Positions 52,449 through 61,979 are shown, counted from the first letter of the stretch. The stretch: 64,000 nucleotides of DNA from Planococcus wigleyi (GCF_014836985.1 NZ_JACSPU010000001.1:307473-371472); one strand, 5' to 3'. Notes: generated by a model from the sequence alone, not told the origin. Numbers and translations: made by a program.

Positions 52449-53774
52449 ATGAAGATTTCGGTAATAGGAACTGGGTATGTCGGATTGGTAACAGGTGTGA
52501 GCCTGTCTGAGATCGGCCATCATGTAACCTGTATTGATGTCAACCAGGACAAGGTCGCTAAGATGCAACAGGGGATTTCGCCTATCTATGAACCCGGTCT
52601 CAGTGAAATGATGACAAAAAACATCAATGAAAACCGTTTAAGTTTTACAACAGACCACCGTCAAGGCCTTAAGCATTCGGATGTGATCTACATCGCGGTG
52701 GGTACACCCGAAAACCATGACGGATCTGCTGATATGTCCTATGTGATCCAGGCTGCACGTGATATCGCTGAAAATATTCAACAAAATGTAATTGTGGTGA
52801 CAAAAAGCACCGTTCCGGTAGGCACTAATGACATGATCAAGCAGACCATCCAATCGCATATGGCAGCGAACCTGCAGATGGAAGTGGTTTCGAATCCTGA
52901 ATTCCTGAAAGAAGGGTCGGCGATCCATGACTCGTTCCATGGAGACCGTATTGTGATCGGAGCGGAAAGCGAGTATGCAAGCAATGTCATTGAACAGATC
53001 AATCAGCCTTTTGGCGTCCCTATCTTCAAGACGGATATCAAAAGTGCAGAAATGATCAAGTATGCCTCGAATGCATTTTTGGCGACCAAAATCAGTTTCA
53101 TCAACGAAATCTCCAATATTTGCGAATTATTGGGGGCCAACATAGAGAATGTATCAACGGGCATGGGGCTGGATCAGCGAATCGGCAGCCAATTCCTGAA
53201 AGCAGGAATCGGCTACGGAGGATCTTGTTTTCCAAAAGACACAAAAGCCCTGATCCAAATTGCGGGGAATGTCGAGTATGAATTCGAGCTGTTGAAAGGT
53301 GTAGTCAATGTCAACAAAAAACAGCAGGGGATTCTGATCGGGAAATTAAATGACTGCCTGCCGATCCTTACAGGCAAAAGAATAGCGGTGCTGGGACTGG
53401 CATTCAAACCGAATACTGACGACATGCGGGAATCAGCATCCATTCGGGTTACTGAAGAATTGATCAAACAAGGTGCGCATGTAATTGCTTATGATCCGAT
53501 TGCCATGGGAAATGCGAAGTCCATCCTGAACCCACTTGTTGAATATGCTGATTCAATTGAAGAAGCGATTGCCGATAGTGAAGCTGCACTGATATTGACC
53601 GATTGGGATGAAATCAAAAATATTGAGCTGGCTCTATTCAAGACCATGAAAAAGCCACTCGTTATTGATGGAAGAAATTGTTTCTCATTGGAAGCTGTGG
53701 AGAGCAATGGAATCGAATATCATTCAATCGGCAGACCTGTTGCTACAAAGGTGATTGAAGCAGCGCCCATCTGA
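52449..53774 (+). CDS. ugd: UDP-glucose 6-dehydrogenase
   Basis: A 441-residue NAD-dependent dehydrogenase oxidising UDP-glucose to UDP-glucuronate. Rossmann loop GTGYVGLVTG at residues 7-16, NPEFLKEGSAIHD and catalytic Cys260 in GYGGSCFPKD. The C-terminal nucleotide-binding domain carries LGLAFKPNTDDMRES. GGGGGCG precedes the start. Provides an acidic sugar, so the polymer is probably anionic. Confidence 0.93.
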   Translation: MKISVIGTGYVGLVTGVSLSEIGHHVTCIDVNQDKVAKMQQGISPIYEPGLSEMMTKNINENRLSFTTDHRQGLKHSDVIYIAVGTPENHDGSADMSYVIQAARDIAENIQQNVIVVTKSTVPVGTNDMIKQTIQSHMAANLQMEVVSNPEFLKEGSAIHDSFHGDRIVIGAESEYASNVIEQINQPFGVPIFKTDIKSAEMIKYASNAFLATKISFINEISNICELLGANIENVSTGMGLDQRIGSQFLKAGIGYGGSCFPKDTKALIQIAGNVEYEFELLKGVVNVNKKQQGILIGKLNDCLPILTGKRIAVLGLAFKPNTDDMRESASIRVTEELIKQGAHVIAYDPIAMGNAKSILNPLVEYADSIEEAIADSEAALILTDWDEIKNIELALFKTMKKPLVIDGRNCFSLEAVESNGIEYHSIGRPVATKVIEAAPI

Positions 53775-53793
53775 TTGATAAGGTGAATTTAAG

Positions 53794-54507
53794 ATGAAAG
53801 TGGTGATTCAAATGTCAGTGTCCGCTCCTGAAAAAGAAGAAATGGATATGAATACTAGATACAGTGACATGGTGTTTGAGAGCGTCAAAACAAATACCAG
53901 CAATGGCTATTTATATACAAAACGCTTTTTGGATATCGCTGGTTCGCTGATGGGGCTGATTATCCTGATTCCCCTATTCCTGATCGTGAGCTTGATGATT
54001 AAAATAGAGGACCCTAAAGGCCCTGTATTCTTCAAGCAGAAACGAGTCGGAAAACATGGCAAGACCTTCAATATGTACAAATTCCGTTCGATGGTCTGCA
54101 ATGCAGAAGATTTGAAAGCCTCGTTGCTCAAGCAAAATGAGGCGTCAGGACCGGTATTTAAAATCAAAAGCGATCCGAGAATCACTAAAATTGGAAAGTT
54201 CATCAGAAAGACCAGCATCGATGAATTGCCGCAATTGGTTAACGTATTGAATGGAGATATGACCATCGTCGGCCCAAGACCCGCTCTCCCTGATGAAGTA
54301 GCACAATACACAAACTACGAAAAACAGCGCATCAGCGTGACACCTGGATTGACTTGTTTTTGGCAAGTGAATGGAAGAAGCAATATCAGCTTCCAGGAGT
54401 GGGTTGAGATGGATCTGGATTATATCCGAAACCGCAATACGGTGATGGACATCAAGTTGATTTTAAAGACCATTCTCGTATTGTTCGGTTCGAAAGATGC
54501 ATATTGA
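53794..54507 (+). CDS. Undecaprenyl-phosphate sugar phosphotransferase (priming enzyme)
   Basis: A 237-residue short-form priming enzyme (WcaJ/CpsE C-terminal catalytic module). KRFLDIAGSLMGLIILIPLFL is the membrane-inserted helix, followed by FFKQKRVGKHGKTFNMYKFRSM, SDPRITKIGKFIRKTSIDELPQL and GDMTIVGPRP, all diagnostic. It transfers a sugar-1-phosphate to undecaprenyl phosphate to start the repeat unit. The acceptor sugar (galactose, glucose or an amino sugar) is not resolvable. Start ATG 53794 with AAGGTGA; an internal ATG is possible. Confidence 0.9.
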   Translation: MKVVIQMSVSAPEKEEMDMNTRYSDMVFESVKTNTSNGYLYTKRFLDIAGSLMGLIILIPLFLIVSLMIKIEDPKGPVFFKQKRVGKHGKTFNMYKFRSMVCNAEDLKASLLKQNEASGPVFKIKSDPRITKIGKFIRKTSIDELPQLVNVLNGDMTIVGPRPALPDEVAQYTNYEKQRISVTPGLTCFWQVNGRSNISFQEWVEMDLDYIRNRNTVMDIKLILKTILVLFGSKDAY

Positions 54508-54600
54508 CGGAGCGAGCGATGATTGCATAAACCATGGGCTATCCGGCACATGGGCATTACATATTTTGATTGTCGTTACCCATTCACAATAAGCCGGTCC

Positions 54601-54681
54601 TGGGACATCAAACATTCAAATTGATGTCCCATAGCTGGGTAATCAGCGAAAAACCGATTCGCCATTTAAATGGCCCGGTTT
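54601..54681 (+). promoter_or_regulatory. Two strong hairpins in the wzz leader
   Basis: Hairpin 1: TGGGACATCAA and TTGATGTCCCA (54601-54631), 11-bp perfect stem with a 9-base loop. Hairpin 2: AAACCG, palindrome GCCATTTAAATGGC, CGGTTT (54651-54681). Neither has a T-run. They lie between the priming transferase and the Wzz-like gene and may be mRNA stability or attenuation elements, or a weak intrinsic processing site. Confidence 0.5.
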
Positions 54682-54756
54682 GGTATATAAACAGCGACAA
54701 TAGATCCCTTGTCCCCGTGATTAAGATTTCTCTTCATTGAAAGGAGGGGTGGCGAA

Positions 54757-55482
54757 ATGATGGAAACCATCAGTCTGCGTGAAATTTACGGAATTTTGAA
54801 GAATCGAATTCGATTGATCCTGACCATCATGATTGCATTTATGGTCTTAACCGCATTAGTGTCTTATTACATGATCACCCCTATTTACCAAACATCTACA
54901 CAACTCCTGATCAGCCAGCAGCAAGCTGGAGCAGCCCTGGACAATCTGAGCATCGAGACTGATCTTCAATTGATGGGTACATACAGTGAAATCATTGAAA
55001 GTCCGGTCATACTCGAACAGGTCATCAGCCAATTGGGGCTGAATATGTCTTATGAAGAGTTAGCAGAAAAAGTGACAGTGGAAATTGCGGAAAGCTCCCA
55101 GCTCCTTAATATACAGGTGCACGATGCTGATTTGGCTGCAGCAGTAGAAATAGCGAATCGGACGGCTGAAATATTTGAAGTGGAAGTTACTGAATTAATG
55201 GGTGTAGACAATGTTTTTATTTTGTCGCAGGCCGTCGTGATGGATAATCAGACACCAGTGTCTCCGAATCCGCCATTGAATATTTTATTGGCAGCAGTTG
55301 TAGGGCTTCTCGTTGGAGCAGCTGTCGCCTTTATTCTCCAATATTTGGATACAACTCTCCGAGGTGAACAAGACATTCATGATGTATTGGGCATCCCGGT
55401 TTTGGGGGCCATCTCACCGATGAATGAAGAAGAAGACATCCCGGCAAACGAGCCGATAGCTTTTAAACGCAGGGAGGCTTAA
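54757..55482 (+). CDS. Chain-length determinant / CpsC-type Wzz protein
   Basis: A 241-residue protein with two membrane helices (about residues 19-40 and 173-195) flanking an extracytoplasmic domain; TPVSPNPPLNILLAAVVGLLVGAAVAF is the proline-rich Wzz motif before the second helix. It controls polymer length and activates the downstream tyrosine kinase. AAAGGAGGGG precedes ATG. Confidence 0.9.
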   Translation: MMETISLREIYGILKNRIRLILTIMIAFMVLTALVSYYMITPIYQTSTQLLISQQQAGAALDNLSIETDLQLMGTYSEIIESPVILEQVISQLGLNMSYEELAEKVTVEIAESSQLLNIQVHDADLAAAVEIANRTAEIFEVEVTELMGVDNVFILSQAVVMDNQTPVSPNPPLNILLAAVVGLLVGAAVAFILQYLDTTLRGEQDIHDVLGIPVLGAISPMNEEEDIPANEPIAFKRREA

Positions 55483-55486
55483 CTGA

Positions 55487-56191
55487 ATGGTGAAAAAGAA
55501 GAGCAAGCCTGAAGTAGAAAATAGAAAGCTGATTGCATTCACCAATCCTCGGTCGCGCGTATCTGAACAATTTAGAACGCTGCGGACGAATATCCATTTC
55601 ACTTCACCTGATGGAGACATCCGTTCGTTGGTCATTACGTCGGCTTCCCATTCAGAAGGCAAGTCGACCACAGCTTCAAATTTAGCGATTGTCTTTGCAC
55701 AGGAAGGCAAACGCGTGTTGTTTATTGATGCCGACATGAGGAAGCCGACTATGCACTACACATTCAAAATCAATAATTCCAGAGGGCTGTCGAATGTGCT
55801 GGCACGTCAAATTGCATTAAAAGTGGCAATCCAGCCAGCTGAAATTGAAAACTTGGATCTTTTGCCGTGTGGTCCGATTCCGCCGAACCCGGCAGAGTTG
55901 CTGAGCTCCCAAAATATGGACCTGCTGTTCGAACAGGCATTGGACGTCTATGATTTGTTGATTTTTGATACGCCTCCTGTCTTATCCGTCACAGACAGCG
56001 TCATCCTCGCGAATAAATGCGAAGGCACCATTCTGGTGATCAATTCAGGAAAGACTGAGAGAGACCACGCCATCAAAGCAAAAGAAGCCATTACGGCTTC
56101 CACGAAAACCCGGTTGCTTGGAGCGGTCATCAATAACGTGAAGGTCCAGAAAGATACTGCTTATGCACAGTATTATGGAGCAGACGGATAA
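55487..56191 (+). CDS. CpsD/CapB-family bacterial tyrosine kinase
   Basis: A 234-residue BY-kinase. Walker A SHSEGKST (residues 54-61), Walker A' VLFIDADMRKP (77-86), Walker B LLIFDTPPV, and a C-terminal tyrosine cluster (Tyr226, Tyr229, Tyr230) for autophosphorylation. It needs the cytosolic tail of the upstream Wzz protein for activity. The genes are 4 bp apart. The CpsB-type phosphatase that usually follows is absent; the next genes on the minus strand are unrelated. Confidence 0.92.
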   Translation: MVKKKSKPEVENRKLIAFTNPRSRVSEQFRTLRTNIHFTSPDGDIRSLVITSASHSEGKSTTASNLAIVFAQEGKRVLFIDADMRKPTMHYTFKINNSRGLSNVLARQIALKVAIQPAEIENLDLLPCGPIPPNPAELLSSQNMDLLFEQALDVYDLLIFDTPPVLSVTDSVILANKCEGTILVINSGKTERDHAIKAKEAITASTKTRLLGAVINNVKVQKDTAYAQYYGADG

Positions 56192-56206
56192 AGAAGATTT
56201 GAAAGC

Positions 56207-56243
56207 AAAAAAAGTTCAATCAGAAGGCTGATTGAACTTTTTT
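56207..56243. terminator. Bidirectional terminator at the end of the polysaccharide locus
   Basis: AAAAAAGTTCAATCAG and CTGATTGAACTTTTTT, a 16-bp perfect stem with a 4-base loop. Confidence 0.92.
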
Positions 56244-56250
56244 CATGCAT

Positions 56251-56697
56251 TTATTCTGTGCGTTCCCGCAAGTCGATGGGGCGGATGGTTCCCCAACTGG
56301 AGACGTCGATGGTCACTTGCAAGTCACGGGCCGATTCGAGACCCGGACCGGTACCTTGTTCTACATAGAACTGTTCCAATTGTGGGGCGGTGACGCTGCC
56401 ATCATAGACAGATCCGGTGATGGCTCCGAAGAAGGGCTCGTTTTCGATGCGGTCTATGACGGCGTATCCATCCTCCGCTCTTTTCAGTGTGAAATAGATG
56501 GAACTGTCGTTTGTGATTTCGCTCGATTTAAGATCTGGATATTGCAGCATGACGTATTCGCCGTAAAATGGATCAAACGGGTCAAACGGTTCGGCCCGCA
56601 GAACATATTGTTCGCCAAACCAGGATGCGGCGTAATAACTCACGAGCAGCAAGACGACGATGAGTGTTTGGGCAATCGGGAATATCCAGGATTTCAT
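56251..56697 (-). CDS. GDYXXLXY-domain membrane-anchored protein
   Basis: A 148-residue protein with one N-terminal membrane helix and a GEYVMLQYP motif (the family GDYXXLXY signature). Start at ATG 56697, which overlaps the stop of the preceding DUF2157 gene (ATGA), so translation is coupled; the longer frame to 56805 lies within that gene. Function unknown, though the pair with DUF2157 is conserved in Bacilli. Confidence 0.8.
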   Translation of the reverse strand: MKSWIFPIAQTLIVVLLLVSYYAASWFGEQYVLRAEPFDPFDPFYGEYVMLQYPDLKSSEITNDSSIYFTLKRAEDGYAVIDRIENEPFFGAITGSVYDGSVTAPQLEQFYVEQGTGPGLESARDLQVTIDVSSWGTIRPIDLRERTE

Positions 56698-57869
56698 CGC
56701 TCTACACCTTCTTTCCGGCGATTGATCCACCAGGCGATAGCTGATAATAAGAACAACAGCAGGGCTCCAATCAAGAAGAACAGCGACATATCGAGCCGTT
56801 CCCAAGCGTAAATAATGTAGATGACAAACTGTACAACGATAAAGTATACAAAGCCGAGTCCGAGTGGTTCATTTTGCCGCTGGGCGATAATCAGGTATCC
56901 AAGAGCGGACAATTCAGCAACTACTGCGAGGCCGATCGCGGTTTCGTCGAACAGCAACAGGCCGATGAGACCAGGGACGGCAATCCATAAGAGTGAGCGG
57001 AATTTGAAAAAACTCAATACCAACACACCGAAAGCAGCAGCTGCTAAAGCGATAGCTTCTGCCATATGGCTTTTATCCACCAAACTGATGAACGTCTGTC
57101 CGCGAACAGCCAAATAAACGACTAGCAACATGCCAGCTGTCAACAGATAAAATGGACGAATCTGTCGTTGTTTGTTCTCTGGGACGATCAATAGCAGGAG
57201 CACGAGTGCAAACAAAGTCCAAATTGGCCATAACAGGCTGTCGTATTCCACTAGCCCCCACAACATGAATCCCGATGCGAACAGCAGAAGCCAACTGAAG
57301 GCTACTGGGGCGAAAGTTTTACTGAAGTAAAACCAGGTGACGGCCACGGCGATGAAGAGGACCCATTCGACCCAGCCGATATCGGGAAGAAATGACAGCA
57401 AAACGGTTGCGCCGAAGAAAAATCCAATGACGGAATAGATGAGATTCCGCCAATAAAAATAATGGGCAAGCGCAGCCAAGAACATGATCCATGGAAGCAA
57501 GGAATTTGCCAGCGGAAAGTGGAATGTCTGAGCAGCTACGAGTAATGTAGCTCCGAACATCGCAAGGCCGATCACCCTAAAGAGAAGCGGAGAGCCAAAC
57601 GCTTTCTTTTCAGAGAAATAAGCGATGGTATAGAAAAGCCACATCAATGCAAGCATCACCAGCACTTTTGCCAAATCCGGTATGGCCTGCCAGTTGGCAG
57701 CGATAAAACTGAAAATCGCCAGGGAAAAGAAAATCAAGCCGATCATCAAAAGAAGCGGCAGCTTTTTAGGGACAGGCTGGCGTTTTTCAAATACTGAAAT
57801 TCGTTCGGCAGTTTCGGAATCAAGTAATCCCGCTTCCTGCCATTGTTTCAGTTTTTGTTCGGTGTCCAC
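56694..57869 (-). CDS. DUF2157 polytopic membrane protein
   Basis: A 391-residue protein: a soluble N-terminal segment (MDTEQKLKQWQEAGLLDSETAERISVFE) typical of DUF2157 and about 10-11 membrane helices. No enzymatic motif. It is co-transcribed and coupled with the GDYXXLXY gene. Family function unknown; a role in the cell envelope is likely from topology only. Confidence 0.8.
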   Translation of the reverse strand: MDTEQKLKQWQEAGLLDSETAERISVFEKRQPVPKKLPLLLMIGLIFFSLAIFSFIAANWQAIPDLAKVLVMLALMWLFYTIAYFSEKKAFGSPLLFRVIGLAMFGATLLVAAQTFHFPLANSLLPWIMFLAALAHYFYWRNLIYSVIGFFFGATVLLSFLPDIGWVEWVLFIAVAVTWFYFSKTFAPVAFSWLLLFASGFMLWGLVEYDSLLWPIWTLFALVLLLLIVPENKQRQIRPFYLLTAGMLLVVYLAVRGQTFISLVDKSHMAEAIALAAAAFGVLVLSFFKFRSLLWIAVPGLIGLLLFDETAIGLAVVAELSALGYLIIAQRQNEPLGLGFVYFIVVQFVIYIIYAWERLDMSLFFLIGALLLFLLSAIAWWINRRKEGVER

Positions 57870-57943
57870 GTTAATCCCCCCATTCTATTTGCTTCTATTA
57901 TAGCCCTAAATAATCAGGCTAGATAGGTAAATGATACGAGATT

Positions 57944-57984
57944 GAAAAAACCGAACGACGGATGATTCTACCCGTGTTCGGCTC
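57944..57984 (-). terminator. Terminator of the GtrII-like gene
   Basis: On the minus strand CCGAACACGGG and CCGTCGTTCGG form an imperfect stem followed by TTTTTTC. Confidence 0.7.
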
Positions 57985-57990
57985 GTGTCA

Positions 57991-59523
57991 TTATTGAAGC
58001 TTTACGACAACCACGTCGTCAATTACGCGGACTGCATTCGGAGATGGCCATGCCTCCATCTCTGCAAACCATTGCGAAGCAGCAATTTCCTGGCGTTCCT
58101 GTTCAGAAATAAATTTGTACGTGACGCCGAAATGGCCTTTCATCATGGCGTTGTAATGGTAAGGGAGCGGAAGGATGCTGTCTCCTAAAGAACCCATTAC
58201 TCTTGGGATACTTTTGGGAATAATCTCTTTGCTCAGAGGGGATCCCAATTGCACTCTGCCGATCAACGCCAGTTTCGATTCCGGCGTCACTCCTTCGGTT
58301 TGTTCAACTCTGCTGATCAGCCGGTTTACAAATGCAGTGGACTTTTCATATCTTAATTCCATGTTGAGGTAGGAAATGTTCGAGATGACGGCAAAATTGA
58401 ATACGACAACGAATGCACTCACTACAGCTAGCCAAGAGAACCCTTTGGCGGCTACGGTCGGAATGGTGAGATGTTCATAAAAAAGCACAGGCAGCAGATA
58501 GAAACCGACAAGCGGCAGCACCATCAGCATATGGTACACCACGTCAGGAGAAACAAAATACAGGATATAAGAGCTTAACGGCATCAACAGCAGCAACCCC
58601 AATGAAATTATGGCCATGGGAACATTGGTGAATATGCGATTTTGAATGAGCAGCAGGACAAATCCGATAGCAATCAGCAAGAAGACGGCGGCGTTCAACC
58701 ATTCAAACAGCTGGACCGGGAAGTCTGTCATGAATCCGCGGAAAAAGAAAAACGTGAAAGCCTCATGGATCTGTTCAAAACCGTCAAAAAAGGAGCCGCT
58801 GCTTTCGCCGACCGAATCCAACCCTTGATAACTGGTGATCGTTCCAGCAAATAGACTCGAATAGAGTTTGAAGTTGGTGGCATATAAAGCCATGCCGAGG
58901 GCTCCCATTCCAAAGATGCGAAGGATGTAGCTTTTGAATTGCTGGAATGAGATGTTTTTTCCCAGGATTTCACTGATCAAAAAGACAATCACAATCGTTA
59001 ACAAAAACGGCAGGTTGGCTTGGTAAACGCCTACGGCTATGTAAAAAACGATGGAACCTGCAATGAATCCGTAGGTGTATTTGATGGTGATGAGCAAAGC
59101 CAGCACGGTCAGCAACGAAGCGAGCATATAGCCGTCTGCCGTAAACATATACGAGAAGGTGGAAGCGATGGTCGGAAATGTAACGATCAGACCGCTGACT
59201 GCCACAATGGAAAAGGTCTTTTTCAATTGGAACAACTCAGCTAAAACCACGGCGGTCAATGCCAAATAAAAAACAGAAAGTGTCCCGTTGATCCAAGGCA
59301 AATCGAAATAAGAGCTGATGCCACTGACAGGCGACAGGAAAAAGCGTCCAGACTCTCCTTTTAGTTGAGGGCTGTGCATATTGACCAAGCTATCATGGTT
59401 TGGAAGGGTATTTGTGAACACAAACATATGGCACAAAAAGCCGATGATGGCCGCAGATAGAAAGGCGGTTTTCCATTGCGGTTTGATTGCAGATTTCCAC
59501 TTCGACATGAATTCTTCAGGCAT
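57991..59523 (-). CDS. GtrII-like polytopic glucosyltransferase
   Basis: A 510-residue protein with about 11 membrane helices. The N-terminal segment NTLPNHDSLVNMHSP...GRFFLSPVSGISSYFDLPWINGTLS resembles the GtrII family of O-antigen glucosyltransferases, which use polyprenyl-phosphate glucose outside the membrane. It may decorate teichoic acid or the nearby polysaccharide. No bactoprenol glucosyltransferase (GtrB) is adjacent. AGGAG with 9-base spacing precedes ATG. Transcribed on its own. Confidence 0.7.
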   Translation of the reverse strand: MPEEFMSKWKSAIKPQWKTAFLSAAIIGFLCHMFVFTNTLPNHDSLVNMHSPQLKGESGRFFLSPVSGISSYFDLPWINGTLSVFYLALTAVVLAELFQLKKTFSIVAVSGLIVTFPTIASTFSYMFTADGYMLASLLTVLALLITIKYTYGFIAGSIVFYIAVGVYQANLPFLLTIVIVFLISEILGKNISFQQFKSYILRIFGMGALGMALYATNFKLYSSLFAGTITSYQGLDSVGESSGSFFDGFEQIHEAFTFFFFRGFMTDFPVQLFEWLNAAVFLLIAIGFVLLLIQNRIFTNVPMAIISLGLLLLMPLSSYILYFVSPDVVYHMLMVLPLVGFYLLPVLFYEHLTIPTVAAKGFSWLAVVSAFVVVFNFAVISNISYLNMELRYEKSTAFVNRLISRVEQTEGVTPESKLALIGRVQLGSPLSKEIIPKSIPRVMGSLGDSILPLPYHYNAMMKGHFGVTYKFISEQERQEIAASQWFAEMEAWPSPNAVRVIDDVVVVKLQ

Positions 59524-59930
59524 TTCAATCGGCTCCTAATCTCTTACAAATTTCTACGTGCATTTGGTTAATAAATTCCATTTCCAATCATAGCAAACTT
59601 TGTATGTGTAAAACAGAGTATTTCTTAATTCCGGAAGAGTGCGCCAGTGAAATCAAGAGATCTAGAAAAATTGAAAGGCAAATACCTTTTGAAATGGTAA
59701 ATAGACTAATCTTGTAAATAACAAGTTGAAAACCTGAAACGACGGGGGTTTCTGCCTTTTTATTTTCCATATTTCCAAAACTAGACAGGGATACAATCAG
59801 CTAGTATCGAATAAACGAAAGACAGCTGATTGGTGGGATGTGAAAGGTGATTTTCGCATTGAAAGCAGGTTCGGCATGGTCCGAAAAGGGAAAAGAATAA
59901 CAATAGAGATTGTTAAAGGGGGAAACGGCA
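59524..59930. other. Divergent intergenic region
   Basis: About 400 bp between the GtrII-like gene and the flavin reductase. A plus-strand -10 candidate is TACAAT (59792-59797). Small inverted repeats such as CTTGT/ACAAG near 59715 are too weak to name. No gene seen. Confidence 0.4.
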
Positions 59931-60575
59931 ATGATCATCGATCCGCTGAATATGACGGCCAAGCAAAACTATAAATTATTGATCGGCAGTGTGGTGCCTC
60001 GGCCGATTGCCTGGGTGTCGACATTGTCCCCAGAAGGCATTGCCAATTTAGCGCCTTTCAGCTTCTTTACAGTGGTATCGCGAAATCCGCCGATGCTGGC
60101 ATTTTCTGTAGGGGAAGGGGTGGAGGAACGCGCGGGCACGGTCAAAGATACTTTGCAGAACATCCGGGACAACCAGGAGTTTGTCATCAATATTGTCACA
60201 GCATCGCTGGCCAACGAAATGGCCAAAAGCGGGGAACATGTACCGAGTGAAGTCGATGAATTTGCGTACGCGGGATTGACGGCGACGGAATCGCTTGCTG
60301 TATCGGTACCGCGCGTATTGGAAGCGCCCATCAATATGGAATGCAAACTGCATGACATCATCCAGTTGGGGGACGACCATCTCGTGATTGGCCGACTGGT
60401 CAAGTTCCATGTGAAAGACGAGCTGTATCAAAATGGCCGCATCAATTTGGAGAAACTTGCGCCGATTGGCCGGTTAGCCGGAAATTATGCGCCGGTGGAA
60501 ACCATTTTTTCATTGCCGACTGAAAATCTGGAAGACATCTTGAAGACGCCTGTGGACAAATCAATGAAACCGTGA
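59931..60575 (+). CDS. Flavin reductase-like (FMN-binding split barrel) protein
   Basis: A 214-residue split-barrel flavoprotein. NYKLLIGSVVPRPIAWVSTLSPEGIANLAPFSFFTVVSRNPPML is the typical FMN-binding start, followed by ERAGTVKDTLQNIRDNQEFVIN. It probably reduces flavin with NAD(P)H or acts on small molecules; the partner oxygenase is not evident. ATG 59931 follows AAAGGGGG. Confidence 0.85.
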   Translation: MIIDPLNMTAKQNYKLLIGSVVPRPIAWVSTLSPEGIANLAPFSFFTVVSRNPPMLAFSVGEGVEERAGTVKDTLQNIRDNQEFVINIVTASLANEMAKSGEHVPSEVDEFAYAGLTATESLAVSVPRVLEAPINMECKLHDIIQLGDDHLVIGRLVKFHVKDELYQNGRINLEKLAPIGRLAGNYAPVETIFSLPTENLEDILKTPVDKSMKP

Positions 60576-60644
60576 GTTTTTGTTTGTAGCATAGAATAAA
60601 GCACAGCAGTTTTTCTTTCTAGAAAAACAGAAAGGGGTGTTGGG

Positions 60645-61193
60645 ATGGGCTTGGATATACGGAAAGTCAGTTTTCGTCGATTGCGGCGTGAACATTTGCC
60701 GCAGCTCTATGATTGGATTACTAAAGAACCACCAACAAATCGCTTCTGGGGTTATGTACAAGGCCATACGTATGGCCAATTTCTGCAGGAATTCACAGCC
60801 AGCATCAAGGGCAAGGATTCGACCAAGCCCTATATCATCTATTACGAAGAGACGCCCATCGGCTATATTCAGACATATCACTGGAGTGATTATCCAGGCA
60901 ATGAAAAATACGAGGAATTGCAAAAAGCTGCCGGTCTGGATATATTGATCGGCGCAAAAAGCTATCGGAACAAAGGGCTCGGTTCCAAAGTACTTCAAAA
61001 ATTCCTGAAAGAAATCATTTTTACAGATCCAAAAATCCAGTTCTGCGTCACTGATCCGGACATCCGGAATACAGTTGCCATCCGTGCTTACGAAAAAACA
61101 GGATTTGAAAAGACGCGGCAAGTTGATGAAGTACTGGATGAACCAAGGCCCGTGATGCTGATGCGTGTGAGCCGCAAAAAGTCATTTGACTAA
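60645..61193 (+). CDS. GNAT-family acetyltransferase (AAC(6')-like)
   Basis: A 182-residue GNAT protein. FRRLRREHLPQLYDWITKEP, PIGYIQTYHWSDYP and the acyl-CoA loop YRNKGLGSKVLQKFL (near residue 107) match the aminoglycoside-6'-acetyltransferase/IucB-like branch. The substrate may be an antibiotic, a siderophore precursor or another amine; resistance is not implied. AAAGGGG precedes ATG. Confidence 0.75.
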   Translation: MGLDIRKVSFRRLRREHLPQLYDWITKEPPTNRFWGYVQGHTYGQFLQEFTASIKGKDSTKPYIIYYEETPIGYIQTYHWSDYPGNEKYEELQKAAGLDILIGAKSYRNKGLGSKVLQKFLKEIIFTDPKIQFCVTDPDIRNTVAIRAYEKTGFEKTRQVDEVLDEPRPVMLMRVSRKKSFD

Positions 61194-61232
61194 AACCGTT
61201 TGCCCGGAGAATTGCCGGGCAAACGGTTTTAG
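61193..61232. terminator. Bidirectional terminator
   Basis: AAAACCGTTTGCCCGG and CCGGGCAAACGGTTTT, a 16-bp perfect stem between convergent genes. Confidence 0.92.
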
Positions 61233-61262
61233 TTTGTGTAAATAGCTGTTGTGCATCAGCAA

Positions 61263-61979
61263 CTAGGATTGCAGGCTTTTCTCGCTTTCCATGATGGCTA
61301 AATCGATGGCATCAAGCGGTTTGTCGATCATCTTGCCATGTCCTACAGCCAATAGCTGTGGATTTAATTGCCGGATTTTCTTGGCACTTTCCAATGCGGT
61401 TTGTTTGTTCCATGTGGCAAAGGCCGGAAACGGAAACAACGGTTTAAATGTACCGGAAACAGCTATGCCGCCGCGTGTTTGGAAAGCGTCTCCAGCGATC
61501 AGGAAATGAGAGCGTGTGTGCAGCAACGAAATGGAACCCGGCGTGTGGCCAGGTGTATTGACCACTTGCAGGGAGCCGGCGGAATCTCCTTCTTCAAGCA
61601 AGCGGTCGGGCTGTGTTTTGACGTTTCTGGGAACGCCGCCTTTGATCGGCGAATCAGGTTCGCCAGGCAGCAAGCTCATGTCGCCTGCAAGCAGACGCGC
61701 ATCACGTGGCGACATGAAGACGACGGCATCGGGCCATTCACGTTTAATGGCATCAAGTGCGCCGATATGGTCGCTGTGGGCATGGGTGATGATGATGCGG
61801 GTCAACGGCTTTTCCATAACCTTGATGGACAATAAAATCTGTTTTGCGTTGAATCCCAGCGCAGCATCCACAAGCGTCAATTCCGTTTCTTCGTCGACGA
61901 TATAGCAATTAACCGGGAAAAATCGGGGCATGAATGTCAATTGATAGACAGGTCCTTTTTTCGTCATCTGCACAGCCAA
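61263..61979 (-). CDS. MBL-fold metallohydrolase
   Basis: A 238-residue metallo-beta-lactamase-fold enzyme. Metal motif THAHSDHIGALDAI, then GHTPGSISL and AGDAFQTRGG with the remaining ligands. Substrate unknown; glyoxalase-II-like or lactonase activities are common. The frame opens at TTG 61979, and GTG 61973 has the better distance from AAGGAG, so the true start is uncertain by a few codons. Confidence 0.85.
   Translation of the reverse strand: MAVQMTKKGPVYQLTFMPRFFPVNCYIVDEETELTLVDAALGFNAKQILLSIKVMEKPLTRIIITHAHSDHIGALDAIKREWPDAVVFMSPRDARLLAGDMSLLPGEPDSPIKGGVPRNVKTQPDRLLEEGDSAGSLQVVNTPGHTPGSISLLHTRSHFLIAGDAFQTRGGIAVSGTFKPLFPFPAFATWNKQTALESAKKIRQLNPQLLAVGHGKMIDKPLDAIDLAIMESEKSLQS

Noticed and set aside
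59588-59770. 60-codon minus-strand frame between the GtrII-like and flavin reductase genes
   Set aside because: No ribosome site, low-complexity composition and no similarity that I recognise.
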